Shown here: piece by piece, positions 10,201 through 17,183 of the stretch
Position numbering within the stretch: the first letter of the stretch is position 1
Layout of the letters: each line of letters opens with the position of its first letter
Virus record (IMG/VR): IMGVR_UViG_3300050821_014180
Location: 1-30,780 of that record
Origin: a virus
Direction: 5' to 3' (one strand)
Length of the DNA stretch: 30,780 bases
Position numbers and translations under genes: made by a program
Notes under the pieces: model-generated
Databases searched by the model: none
Seen by the model: only the letters and a program-made list of their open reading frames with translations
Told to the model about the DNA's origin: nothing

Positions 10201-13200
10201 GAAGCGCACGCGTTCAAGAGCCTCTTCTTCCCTACCAAGATGGGCCGCGTGCCGGGAGTGCCGCGGAGCGATTCCAACCGAGCGCTGGACATGCAGCTCA
10301 AGTCCCAGTACATCTCGCGACTGAATAACGGCAAGGGCTTGGTCTTCGCCACGGGCACGCCCATCAGCAACACCATGGCCGAAATGTGGAACATGATGCG
10401 GTACCTCGACGATGGCCGCCTGAGAGAGTTAGGGCTCCAGCACTTCGACGCGTGGGCGGCGCAGTTCGGGGAAATCGTTCAGAACCTCGAAGTTCGTCCA
10501 GAAGACCCAACGAAGATGCGCGTGCACGCGCGCTTCGCCAAGTTCTCCAACCTTCCGGAGCTCATCACGCTGTTCCGTAACACCGGCGCGATGCACTCCC
10601 AGGAAGAACTGAAGCTTCCCAAACCAAAAATGAGCGGCGGGAAGCCCAAGGTCAATGAGATCGAACCCAGCGAGGCTCAGGAGAACTTCATCCAGGAACT
10701 CGGAAAGCGCGCGGAAGCCATTCGCAAACGCGAGGTGTCGCCCGACGAAGACAACATGCTGAAGGTGACCACCGACGGGCGCAAGGCCGCCCTGGACATG
10801 CGCATGGTGGATTCCGGCGCGGCTGACGATCCAGATAGCAAGCTCAACCAGGTTGTTCGAAACGTCGCGCGCATCTACCACGAGCAGAATGAGAAGAAGG
10901 GCACGCAACTTTTGATGCTCGACATGGGCGTTCCCACGAAGACGCCCGGCACGTTCAATGCATATCAGGACATCAAGAACAAACTCGTGGGGCACGGCAT
11001 TCCCGCGGACGAAATCCAGTTCATCCATAGCTTCGAGAAGGACGCTGCGAAACAAGGCCTCTTTGACGACATGAACGATGGGAACGTCCGAATCCTGCTC
11101 GGTTCGACTGAGAAGGTTGGCGTCGGGACCAACATTCAGAAGCGCCTGTTTGCTTTGCATCACGTCGACGCGCCGTGGCGGCCGTCCGATATCGAGCAAC
11201 GTGAGGGACGCATTCTTCGCCAGGGCAATACCAATCCCGAGGTGGAAATCCATCGCTACGTGACCAAGCGCACGTTCGACGCCTACATGTGGCAACTCCT
11301 CCAGAACAAGAACAATTTCATCACCCAGGCCATGCATAACCAGACCGATGCCCGGGAAATTGAGGATGTGGATGGACGCTCACTGAGCTACGCCGAAGCA
11401 AAAGCCTTGGCCACTGGAAACCCGTTGGTGATGGAGAAGATTAGAACTGACCTGGACGTCGCCAAACTTCAGAAACTTGCACACGCCCACGACGTTCAGC
11501 AGTTCAATAATCGCCGCGAGATCGGAGGCTTGCCGACGCGCATTCAGGGACAGAAGGATGCGATTTCGCTTTATAAGCGTGACCAAAAGAGCGCCGCGGA
11601 TCTGCCCGAGCAGTTTGCGATCACGCTGGACGGCAAAGGTTACAGCGACCGCAAAGAAGCCGGCGCGACGCTGAACGAACTCCTGAAGCAGAACGGTGGG
11701 CAAGACACGCCGGTTAGGATCGGTAAATTTGGACCGTTCACGGTTTTCGCAGGGTCCTCCGGCGGGCGGTTGGCGGGAGCGCGTAGCTATGATTTCTCGC
11801 CCAACTACGAGAATCCGTTGGGCACGGTCCAGAGTTTGGAATCCGGGATACGCCGGATTCCTGACTACATCGAAGCGCGCCAACTGAGCCTTGAGAACCT
11901 GGAAAAAGAATTGGCCGAGCGTAAGCAGGAAGCCGATAAGCCCTTCGCTCGCCAGAAAGAACTAAACACGCTGCTCGCAAGGCAACGCGAGATCGACGAT
12001 CAGCTCAAGGTCAAGGATGTGGGCGAAGCGAACGAACCATCTGGTCTTAAAGACGAGGAAGGTGGAGTGCCGCTGAGTTTCTTGGGATTGCAGGGGCTTT
12101 ACGATCAACTCGCACGAGCAATCCGTACCGTGCTGGGCAAAGAGGAAGCACCATCGGAACCTGAGCCTGCGCCAGAGGAAATCTCCGAAACCGGGATACC
12201 GTTTGAAGCACCGTCCCACTCCAATGTTGGAGTTGAGCGCACCACACTCAACCGCGGAGCACGCCCGGGCGAGCGTGCCATCAACATCCGTCTCGATAAG
12301 CTGAATGCGCCCGACGAAGTTCTCGACGAGATCCGCCAAATCGCCAAAGACCGCGCTGCTGAGATTAACGAACAACGCCGCGGCAAGATTTCCAATGCAC
12401 AGCTTCGGGAGATGGCTGCAGAGGTTGGTCTCGACGTCGACAAGATTTCCAAACTCCCTAAGGGGCGTGCGCTGAATCCTGAGGAACTCCTGGCGGCACG
12501 CATGGCCCTGCTATCGCTCGGGGATGAAGTCCGCAAAGCCGCCGCCGCCGCGAGGGAGAGCGATAGCTCTGAGAATCTCTTGCGCCTATGGGAAGCCCAA
12601 CACAAGTTGGCAGCCGTCCAGAAATCCGTGAGTGGGGCAGTAGCGGAAGCCGGCCGGGCCCTTCAGCAACAGAAAATCATCGCTGGGGCTCTGCGCAGTA
12701 GAGATCGATCAAATATCGAACGCGTCCTTGAGCAGCTCGGGGGGCGTGAACTCACGGAAGAGGAGTTGCGGTTGCTTTCGGAAATTCCGGAGGACGACCG
12801 CGCCGGCTACTACAAGTTCCTGCGCAACGCCACGCGATTCGATTCTTACGACAAACTGCGCGCCTATTGGATGGCGAACATCCTCTCCACGCCCCACGCG
12901 TTCGAACGTAAAGCGCTGGGCGATTTGGTGAGCATGGGGATGCAGACCGCCGCACGGTTTGCCCGCGCCGGCGTCGACATCCCTGTCAGCAAACTCCAAG
13001 GGCGCACGCGAGAGTTCTATTTCCGTGACGCAATGGCTGAGACAGCGGCGATGATCCGCGCTCTTCCGGAAGGAGCTCGAAATGCCGCTTACGCAATCGC
13101 CAATGGCTTCTCACCGGAACAGGCAGAAGTGTTGGAAGCTCCGAGACGTTACGAACTGCCGGGTGGGACAAAGAATCCGCTGAACTACCCGGGCAGGATG

Positions 13201-14607
13201 CTCTCGGCAGCCACGACGATGATGAAGACCATGATTTTGCGGGGCTCCATCAAAGGGCAAGCCGTGCGTCAGGCAATAAAAGAGGGCGCCAAGGGGGCAG
13301 CGCTGGCTCAGCGAGCGGCGCAACTAATCGACGATCCGAGCGAAGCAATAATGGCCCAAGCCATGAAAGATGCGGCCATTCAGACTTTCACAGAAAGGCC
13401 GGATGCTCTCGCCAGAATGGCCATTCGACTCCGCGAACTCGCCGTGCCTAAGGATTTTCCTGTGGTAGGCGGAGTGCAACCGTTCGCGTTTGTTATTCCG
13501 TTCATTCAGGTGCCGTGGAACATCGCTAAGACTTCGGTACGGTTCTCGCCATTAGGAGCTGTACGTGCGGCTCGAAGTTCGGCCCGTGGGAAGCCCGAAT
13601 CCTCGAACATCCTCGGACAGGCACTCGTCGGTTCGCTGATCATGGCTGCGCTGGCCGCAGCCGCAGCTGAGGGAAAACTAACCGGAGCGGCACCGAAGAA
13701 TGCCAACGACCGAGACGCGTGGTACTCAGCTGGCAACGAACCGTATAGCATCAAGATCGGTAATCACTGGGTGAACTACCTGCGCGGCACAGGCGCGCTG
13801 GCACTACTCACGGCAGCCGTGGCTGGATTCCATGATTCATTCCGTGAGGACAACAAAGCGCCCACCTCGGAGAAAATTTCACAAGTTGCAGCGCTGCTCG
13901 GCAAAGCCTTCGTCGAACAGTCCTTTTTTCAAGGTATGTCGAACATGCTGAACGCACTCGAGGAGCCGGAGCGCTATGGCGAGAGATTCAGTACCGATAT
14001 CGCCGAGGGCTTCGTGCCGTTCTCAGGTGCTTTGCGCACGGCAGAGCAGGCGCTCGATCCGAAGATCCGCAATCCCCAGGGCATGTACGAGCACATCGCG
14101 TCTGGCATTCCCATCTTGAGCAAAACCGTCCCACCGCGCCTCGATGCCCTAGGCCGTGAGGTAAAGAGCGGTAGTTCTGGACTGGCGGCGCTGGCACCCA
14201 TGCCGATCAGTAAAGCCGCTCCAGAATCGAGCGTCGACACAGAGCTCGCGAGATTGCATGGCGTCGGATTGCGAAACATTGGATTCGCGGCCCGGGCTCT
14301 CACAGTCGGAAACCAGAAGATCGAACTCTCGCGCCCAGAACAAGCCGAGTATCAGCGCATGCGCGGTTCGCTGCTTCGCATGATCCTCGAACGGATGTTT
14401 GCCAGTCATGGTTACCAGGATCTGCAGGACGATCAGAAGGTGGAGGAGGTCCAGGAGGCCACGCGGCAAGCGGAACAATTCGCCCGCGAGCAGATGGTTG
14501 CGAGGGTGGTGAAGCACCGAAATGAAGAGAAGGCTGCGAAATCGACCGGCATCCCTTACGAGCCGCCGAGCCAGTTGAGCATAACCAGCCCGACAGGGTT
14601 GCAGTAG
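4204..14607 (+). CDS. Giant polyvalent protein: FtsK-gamma-like, ART-like, N6-methyltransferase, helicase, C-terminal phage domain
   Basis: 3467 residues. Residues 1-530 are mostly disordered with three AIRNAK/AIRSAG repeats. Residues 539-575 (TIAIQRRLRVGYDMASRI) match the FtsK gamma winged helix. Residues 795-890 (LWRGNRAGEEG, ITYVDVLSEDLDKY) look like an ADP-ribosyltransferase fold. Residues 1080-1300 are an N6-adenine methyltransferase: SAM motif LEPSAGVGHF at 1165-1174 and catalytic NVPF at 1229-1232. Residues 1800-2360 form an SF2/SNF2-type helicase: Walker A GAGKT 1837-1841, DEAH 1999-2002, ATGTP 2049-2053, motif VI QREGRILRQG from 2332. Residues 2700-3430 are helical, with PFIQVPWNIAKTSVRFSPLG near 3099-3118, like LPD38-type phage domains. 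The methylase-helicase pairing is that of P1 DarB-type antirestriction proteins injected with phage DNA. DNA protection after entry is therefore likely, by family. Confidence 0.88.
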   Translation: MADDNDLQGWLRAIRSAGHGGGGATVAEPEDEELSPSDERQPSLSEMLSAIRNAKSAESEAEKAARAHVTPSTTAGPTLDQAISPETPARVTRMGEGVGRSMIPFEPPTTAPPPPHLVRGPFGQPIPPEPVEEELEGEAYSEREAAEQSEEEKQRLERLDPLSRIVVASTTTPNTMLGPQIPTGPPTFGQQVEAGVLHGATGMRPDLAARVARGTGERPLALEAAISPSATGIAPAIERGVLSGASGLLSPDNLALLASMEGMGGVLGNLARQSSGLYEAAETAAEAEDWARSGEALAKAEKIAARAKPLAAIHAAINPYFTYQMAQGLYGDVKGLKKAIDQGDWQTAAELLGEAIPNGIFTAEGVRNIYAGVARVSAGIEARSTAREAARRSPATTPEAEPVEATRQLVAGEPEEAPAESAETPTPNVPETSSASPEAPAARATAPGQQVPEREGTEPEFPLDQSLEAIRNAKRPGEAVEEPKLPERKTISPNAPPEEKLATDLENAAAEIRGVRREEPSQAVGEEAVGASTQEIPAELLDKARALDDRERNSTIAIQRRLRVGYDMASRIKEQLANEPPQTAEGQEVTEPHSNVGVTEPQVTTTKGIAAPRSNVGLPEPQPINPQEVADLEHELGRPVRAEDVNAIRRRQAAAANVEAGLRGERSDEAARIREQHRATLPSFAPGDEVGALGEDARAKADEVREVNPGLAQVFEKLASGKYEFNELRDYVDENVADPSTHAELSEAVDGLERTWAAEPEAGESAHTALENAPPGGFTEADRVPEPPIVEFRRQARDIARTLPAVPEGYTRLWRGNRAGEEGRNPQFTNDLPGIALPFQKAYGGQITYVDVLSEDLDKYEQSVGAAPGAEFVLPSRLAKSAKTVAIGPVGVGLPEEPPSANIERPRGQAATSLPFEPLGRAAAFESRMPTTPPSKEPESATLPEGEEPTYEPAIESLGDSGERALEEVPSEATSRASGEGPARPEGGEGGTADTGRIGRTPERGNELRPSLGVGEGKVPVSAERGGRAETGRGQRISPAATAGNDYRITDADQIGEGGERTKYADNVAAIRTLKQIELDGRQATPEEQSKLVKYVGWGGLSQVFSDPYSRKWGDEYQELKDLLTDEEYEAARASTPNAHYTSLPVVRGIWDAVRRLGFSEGRLLEPSAGVGHFLGLMPDDFPARRTAIELDNLTGRILKQLYQTADVRIQGFEKFRIPNGFFDLAVGNVPFGDYKVHDPDYAAHRLNIHNYFILKTLDKLRPNGVAALITSSYTLDSSSDKARKLFADRADLVGAIRLPNNAFKGNAGTEVTTDVLFFRKRAEDEKPSGEKFLDVGTIKDSKGKELPLNEYFIAHPEMMLGKMERAGTMYSSGEPALIPRPGQDLAAELAKAIAKLPEKIMGAAPTPEAATIEAAAEGIPEYGDTKPGGLKIKSGKVYRRAGETLQLESGFPKSAYPRLKDMLRLRDAERELLTAELNDRPTRELSDLRGRLNRFYDGFVQKHGYLHSRANLRAMPQDPDLPFLLALEDYDPKEKKAAKADIFTKRTVAPRKPVEHVETAKEAMLVSLAEKGRLDFDHMAQITGRTQEELQDDLRADGLVFHSPEGHWETSDSYLSGNVRKKLAEAQSAVEADPAFRENVEALERVQPKDLTPGEIGARLGAPWVPADEVEGFVRHILGDPHADVTVRHVESEGLWTVSAFAPVGRYAGAQQRWGTARVNPVDLIDLALNQRAPVIYDKGPDDTRVINESETLAAKEKAEELHKEFKNYLLLEPERGARLSRLYNERMNNWRNREYDGSHLTLPGMSAEIKLTPIQKGDIWRAISGGNLGLYEPVGAGKTFIMAATAMEWRRLGLARKPMIVVPNHMVEQWGYDFRRLYPGSNALIATKEDFSAENRKEFSSRIATGDWDAVVMGHNSFGKIGVSDETFDAFMNEQVDALHAYLDELRQAEGKKGQTVKEIEKSLKRLEERIARRHAEDQKDRTITLEDLGIDGLLVDEAHAFKSLFFPTKMGRVPGVPRSDSNRALDMQLKSQYISRLNNGKGLVFATGTPISNTMAEMWNMMRYLDDGRLRELGLQHFDAWAAQFGEIVQNLEVRPEDPTKMRVHARFAKFSNLPELITLFRNTGAMHSQEELKLPKPKMSGGKPKVNEIEPSEAQENFIQELGKRAEAIRKREVSPDEDNMLKVTTDGRKAALDMRMVDSGAADDPDSKLNQVVRNVARIYHEQNEKKGTQLLMLDMGVPTKTPGTFNAYQDIKNKLVGHGIPADEIQFIHSFEKDAAKQGLFDDMNDGNVRILLGSTEKVGVGTNIQKRLFALHHVDAPWRPSDIEQREGRILRQGNTNPEVEIHRYVTKRTFDAYMWQLLQNKNNFITQAMHNQTDAREIEDVDGRSLSYAEAKALATGNPLVMEKIRTDLDVAKLQKLAHAHDVQQFNNRREIGGLPTRIQGQKDAISLYKRDQKSAADLPEQFAITLDGKGYSDRKEAGATLNELLKQNGGQDTPVRIGKFGPFTVFAGSSGGRLAGARSYDFSPNYENPLGTVQSLESGIRRIPDYIEARQLSLENLEKELAERKQEADKPFARQKELNTLLARQREIDDQLKVKDVGEANEPSGLKDEEGGVPLSFLGLQGLYDQLARAIRTVLGKEEAPSEPEPAPEEISETGIPFEAPSHSNVGVERTTLNRGARPGERAINIRLDKLNAPDEVLDEIRQIAKDRAAEINEQRRGKISNAQLREMAAEVGLDVDKISKLPKGRALNPEELLAARMALLSLGDEVRKAAAAARESDSSENLLRLWEAQHKLAAVQKSVSGAVAEAGRALQQQKIIAGALRSRDRSNIERVLEQLGGRELTEEELRLLSEIPEDDRAGYYKFLRNATRFDSYDKLRAYWMANILSTPHAFERKALGDLVSMGMQTAARFARAGVDIPVSKLQGRTREFYFRDAMAETAAMIRALPEGARNAAYAIANGFSPEQAEVLEAPRRYELPGGTKNPLNYPGRMLSAATTMMKTMILRGSIKGQAVRQAIKEGAKGAALAQRAAQLIDDPSEAIMAQAMKDAAIQTFTERPDALARMAIRLRELAVPKDFPVVGGVQPFAFVIPFIQVPWNIAKTSVRFSPLGAVRAARSSARGKPESSNILGQALVGSLIMAALAAAAAEGKLTGAAPKNANDRDAWYSAGNEPYSIKIGNHWVNYLRGTGALALLTAAVAGFHDSFREDNKAPTSEKISQVAALLGKAFVEQSFFQGMSNMLNALEEPERYGERFSTDIAEGFVPFSGALRTAEQALDPKIRNPQGMYEHIASGIPILSKTVPPRLDALGREVKSGSSGLAALAPMPISKAAPESSVDTELARLHGVGLRNIGFAARALTVGNQKIELSRPEQAEYQRMRGSLLRMILERMFASHGYQDLQDDQKVEEVQEATRQAEQFAREQMVARVVKHRNEEKAAKSTGIPYEPPSQLSITSPTGLQ
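5980..5997. repeat. Dispersed palindrome, copy 3 (full)
   Basis: CACTCCAATGTTGGAGTG: 8-bp arms with a 2-base centre, encoding HSNVGV inside the polyvalent gene, downstream of the FtsK-gamma-like module. Confidence 0.7.
6041..6056. repeat. Dispersed palindrome, copy 4 (variant)
   Basis: GGTCTAATGTTGGACT, 60 bases after the previous copy (start to start), encoding SNVGL. Its reverse complement nearly matches the copy at 23700. Confidence 0.5.
7055..7441 (+). CDS. Out-of-frame gene nested inside the polyvalent gene
   Basis: A 128-residue frame in +2 relative to the window (the polyvalent gene is in +1). It starts at an ATG preceded by AAGGAGAGG about 10 bases upstream. The first 75 residues look like a real globular helical protein: PWAIQAKEHWKKYRPKLHRE, then a helix with EKAAQQTQDELDELLSEGM, then NYDQAWELVREKYLFLPSEE. 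This pattern, with HWKKYRP and AWELVREKYLFLP, resembles short phage/plasmid helical proteins I have seen annotated as hypothetical; the function is unknown. In the polyvalent frame the same bases give a Gly/Glu/Arg-rich low-complexity linker between the ART-like and methyltransferase parts. It is therefore the small frame, not the large one, that looks ancestral here. Confidence 0.65.
   Translation: MSPQLSPWAIQAKEHWKKYRPKLHRELQEKGLLDQRAEKAAQQTQDELDELLSEGMNYDQAWELVREKYLFLPSEEDVPKLGEDSASPPLQQPEMTTASRTPTKSEKVASAQSMPTTSLPSELSSKSS
12218..12233. repeat. Dispersed palindrome, copy 5
   Basis: ACTCCAATGTTGGAGT within the polyvalent gene, in the linker after the helicase, encoding SNVGV directly after a GIPFEAP motif. 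Confidence 0.7.
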
Positions 14608-14627
14608 TTACTCCAACTTTGGAGTAA
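14608..14627. promoter_or_regulatory. Dispersed palindrome, copy 6 (intergenic)
   Basis: Arms TTACTCCAA and TTGGAGTAA (9 bp) flank a 2-base centre. It starts immediately after the stop codon of the polyvalent gene and ends 40 bases before the next start codon. No T-run follows, so it is not a typical terminator; an operator or protein-binding site is more likely. Confidence 0.65.
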
Positions 14628-14667
14628 GTCCGTCGGGTATGATCGCCGCTCAGAAAGGAGATTCAAG

Positions 14668-15069
14668 ATGAGAGCCCCCACCGCTCGAGTCACATTCCTG
14701 TTGGTGTTCACCTTCATCGCCTCGATCGCATGGCCGAACGACAAGATTCCTAAAACCTACCCCGAGCATGGCGCAGTCGTGGCAACGCGCCTAGATTCAT
14801 ATTCCGCGACGCTGCCAGTCCGCACGAACCCTTACGGAGGACCATACGGGCGAGTTCAGGGCGGCAACTCGGTGCGCCGTCACATTCCTGTGGCGCGCAT
14901 CGAAACCGAAACAATGATCTATGAGTTGGAGGGAAAGCCAGCAATGTCAGTTGGAAGTGCCGTTGCCTTTCGCATCGAGAAGGACCGTGCGTTCGTGAGC
15001 CTCGAAAACGGCAAGGAGCAGAAGTACTTAATCGTGGGCACAGAACTGAAAGCGAGCGGGCGGCAGTGA
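14668..15069 (+). CDS. Small secreted protein
   Basis: An AAGGAG ribosome binding site lies 8 bases before the ATG. The N-terminus is a signal peptide: MRAPTAR, then the hydrophobic core VTFLLVFTFIASIAW, with likely cleavage shortly after. The mature part of about 110 residues is basic and looks beta-rich (YELEGKPAMSVGSAVAFRIE, DRAFVSLENGKEQKYLIVG). Proteins of this type are common in Acidobacteriota genomes and lack an assigned function. Its stop overlaps the next start (GTGA), so the two are translated together. The position between an injected-protein gene and the terminase genes is where some phages carry lysis genes, but it has no lysis-protein hallmarks. Confidence 0.7.
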   Translation: MRAPTARVTFLLVFTFIASIAWPNDKIPKTYPEHGAVVATRLDSYSATLPVRTNPYGGPYGRVQGGNSVRRHIPVARIETETMIYELEGKPAMSVGSAVAFRIEKDRAFVSLENGKEQKYLIVGTELKASGRQ

Positions 15070-16100
15070 TCAAGAGGAAGGCCAAGCGCATAGATAAGAC
15101 TGATTTCAGCGAATTATTCGCAATGCTTCCAGCCACAGAGAATCCCGTACAGACCTCCTTGGACGACGTTCCAGTGATCGTCCACGAGGATCACCGTTGG
15201 CTGTTGCCAATAGCCTACTTTGCACAAGAGAAAAAGCTGCTACCGAAGCCATGCACGCTAACCGTCTTCGACCAACACGATGATGGAGTCAAGCCGGACT
15301 GCACACCGGGATTACTCGATCCGAACATCAGTTTGCGAGCCCTTATTGATCTGTGCCAAGCACCGCCAAGACAGTCAACAGCCGTAGCGCCAGAATTATC
15401 TCGGCATCTCCGCCCCTTAGACGACGACTGGGTGAAAGCGGGAATGGAGTTGGGCATTTTCGGTGATGCTGTGATATTCGGGGGATGGGAGCGTGGCGGC
15501 CGCCGGGACTCTTCACAGCTTTACACAGACAAAGCGACTGGGAAACCGCATAGCATCAAGATAGTCAGCCTTCCAAAAGCAGCGCTTTCGTTCAAGGGGG
15601 AACTCTCTGATTGGGCAAGGGAGTTTGAGCCTATTTGGAAAATTCTCGGGTGGACACAGAAAGGCGGCTTTCACTTTGAGGATGGACTTCCGAAAGCTCT
15701 ATTGAGCATCGACCTGGACTGCTTCGCCTGTAGTTGCCATGGGCAAACTTTCTCGTGGCCCACCAAGCTCTTTGAAGCCGAATTTCTCTCACCGACATAT
15801 TGTTCGGAGTGGACGGGTAAGCGATTTCTTCATTCGCTTATTGCTAAGGCCGGCATCGTCGCGATCGCTCGTGAATCAGAGTGTACGGGAGGGCCAGAAG
15901 AATCACAGTTGATCCTTGAGGGGCTGAACTCCCATGCCTTCGACGGGGAGCTATTTCGCCACGGTCTCGGTCAATCTGTGAGCTTAAGGCAGCGCCTCGA
16001 AGAAAGCGGCAGGAAGCAGGCGGAGGAGAGGAAGCGAGTCGGTGCCGAACCGCCTCCACTTCCATTACGACGGCGCCCCAAACCGGGAAGAGTTCAATGA
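15066..16100 (+). CDS. UPF0489-like protein (arginase-like metal site)
   Basis: The start is GTG in a GTGA overlap with the preceding gene. The 344-residue protein begins with a short basic stretch, then VPVIVHEDHRWLLPIAYFAQ (HEDH at 40-43), FDQHDDGV (HDD at 71-73) and SIDLDCFAC (DLD at 216-218). Such conserved His/Asp clusters at strand ends are typical of UPF0489 proteins, which are thought to have an arginase/ureohydrolase-like fold with a metal pair. The substrate is unknown. The tail from about residue 310 is basic and proline-rich. The stop overlaps the TerS start (ATGA), so it is part of the packaging operon, an unusual place for this family. Confidence 0.6.
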   Translation: MIKRKAKRIDKTDFSELFAMLPATENPVQTSLDDVPVIVHEDHRWLLPIAYFAQEKKLLPKPCTLTVFDQHDDGVKPDCTPGLLDPNISLRALIDLCQAPPRQSTAVAPELSRHLRPLDDDWVKAGMELGIFGDAVIFGGWERGGRRDSSQLYTDKATGKPHSIKIVSLPKAALSFKGELSDWAREFEPIWKILGWTQKGGFHFEDGLPKALLSIDLDCFACSCHGQTFSWPTKLFEAEFLSPTYCSEWTGKRFLHSLIAKAGIVAIARESECTGGPEESQLILEGLNSHAFDGELFRHGLGQSVSLRQRLEESGRKQAEERKRVGAEPPPLPLRRRPKPGRVQ

Positions 16101-16546
16101 CAGCCAAAGCTAAGGGGCCAAAAGGGGCCAATACGAAAGCACCGCAGGTGCAGCAAGCCGTCATCTCCCAAAGGCTTCAGGGAGACTCTAAGAGAAAGAT
16201 TGCGCGGGATTTGGACATTGACCGTAAAACCGTGGACCGCATCCTTTCCGAAAGCCAGATCGAGGAGGCAGTGGCCCAAGGCCGGAGTCGGCTCGTTGAA
16301 CTTGTACCGAAGGCCCTTCAGGTGATCGAAGCAGCTCTTGAGCAGGGGCTTCAGGCCGACGGAGTACCCAGGAACGCACTGGAAGCCGCCATCAACGTTG
16401 TGAAAGGTTCGGGTACGTATGAGGAACGGAGCCGCACGCGCGGGGATGTCTATGTCCACGATGAATACGCCAAGGCCGACCGAGGCGAGCTTGAATCCCA
16501 ACTCCGGGAACGACTGCAAGCCATCGGATCGAGCCGCCCTAATTGA
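16097..16546 (+). CDS. Terminase small subunit (probable)
   Basis: 149 residues. The N-terminal helix-turn-helix (QQAVISQRLQGDSKRKIARD, then LDIDRKTVDRIL, about residues 20-55) fits the DNA-binding domain of small terminase subunits or Hin-like resolvases. It is followed by a helical oligomerisation-like region (LVPKALQVIEAALEQGL). Small terminases recognise packaging sites on phage DNA and regulate the large subunit. The call rests mainly on its place directly before the terminase ATPase gene, which it overlaps by about 128 bases if the ATG at 16419 is used. It begins in an ATGA overlap with the gene before. A general regulator is the alternative. Confidence 0.65.
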   Translation: MTAKAKGPKGANTKAPQVQQAVISQRLQGDSKRKIARDLDIDRKTVDRILSESQIEEAVAQGRSRLVELVPKALQVIEAALEQGLQADGVPRNALEAAINVVKGSGTYEERSRTRGDVYVHDEYAKADRGELESQLRERLQAIGSSRPN

Positions 16547-17183
16547 TGCACTCCGAATAGCAGACGAGCTTGAGCGACGCCACTGTTCTGAGGACCCGGA
16601 ATATTGGCTGTTCAAGTACGCCCGCACGCGAGACGAGCACGATCCCGATGTTGCCGCGAAGCCGTTCCCCGATAAGAAATACCTGCGCGAAATCGTACGG
16701 TTCTTTCTGAAGCACCGCATGAACCTCTACGAGAAATCCCGGCAGATGATGGTCACCTGGACCCTCTGCGCGCTCTACACACACGACGCGCAGTTCCACA
16801 CCAACCGGCTGCACTTCATTCAATCGAAGAAGGAGGAGGACTCGGATCGGCTGATCCAGCGCTGCTTAACCATTTACGAAAACCAGCCGGCATTTCTGAG
16901 AAACGCGCATCGGGCAGAATATTCGTACTGCCATCTCCGTTTCTTCCGGTCCGGCAACAAAGCGCTCCCGTATTCCGAAATCTGGGGCATCCCTCAAGGC
17001 GGCGATGTGATTCGCCAGCACACTGGTTCCGGTCTGTTCATTGACGAAGGCGGGTTCCAAGTTGACTTGGAGGCCTCGGTGGGTGCTGCTCAGCCGATGC
17101 TGAAAGGCGGCGGCCGGTTGGACATCGTCAGTTCGGCTGAGCCTGGCTACTTCGAAGAGCTTGTTGAGGACCGCGTGAAATGA
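16419..17183 (+). CDS. Terminase large subunit, ATPase half
   Basis: 254 residues. The ATPase motor of phage packaging: terminase-type Walker A region KSRQMMVTW (106-114) and Walker B LFIDE (206-210), with an upstream adenine-site-like segment FLKHRMNLYE. The HFIQSKKEEDSDRL helix and the IVSSAEPGYF coupling motif also match TerL. The protein stops at residue 254, where a normal TerL of about 500-550 residues would continue into its nuclease; that part is in the next gene, overlapping by ATGA. The start is uncertain because several in-frame ATGs (16419, 16446, 16452, 16461) lie inside the TerS gene and none has a strong ribosome binding site. Confidence 0.85.
   Translation: MRNGAARAGMSMSTMNTPRPTEASLNPNSGNDCKPSDRAALIDALRIADELERRHCSEDPEYWLFKYARTRDEHDPDVAAKPFPDKKYLREIVRFFLKHRMNLYEKSRQMMVTWTLCALYTHDAQFHTNRLHFIQSKKEEDSDRLIQRCLTIYENQPAFLRNAHRAEYSYCHLRFFRSGNKALPYSEIWGIPQGGDVIRQHTGSGLFIDEGGFQVDLEASVGAAQPMLKGGGRLDIVSSAEPGYFEELVEDRVK

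Noticed and set aside
10429-11337. A 302-residue open frame on the minus strand inside the helicase region
   Set aside because: It is exactly antisense to conserved helicase motifs, has no ribosome binding site and its composition follows from the codon bias of the plus-strand gene.
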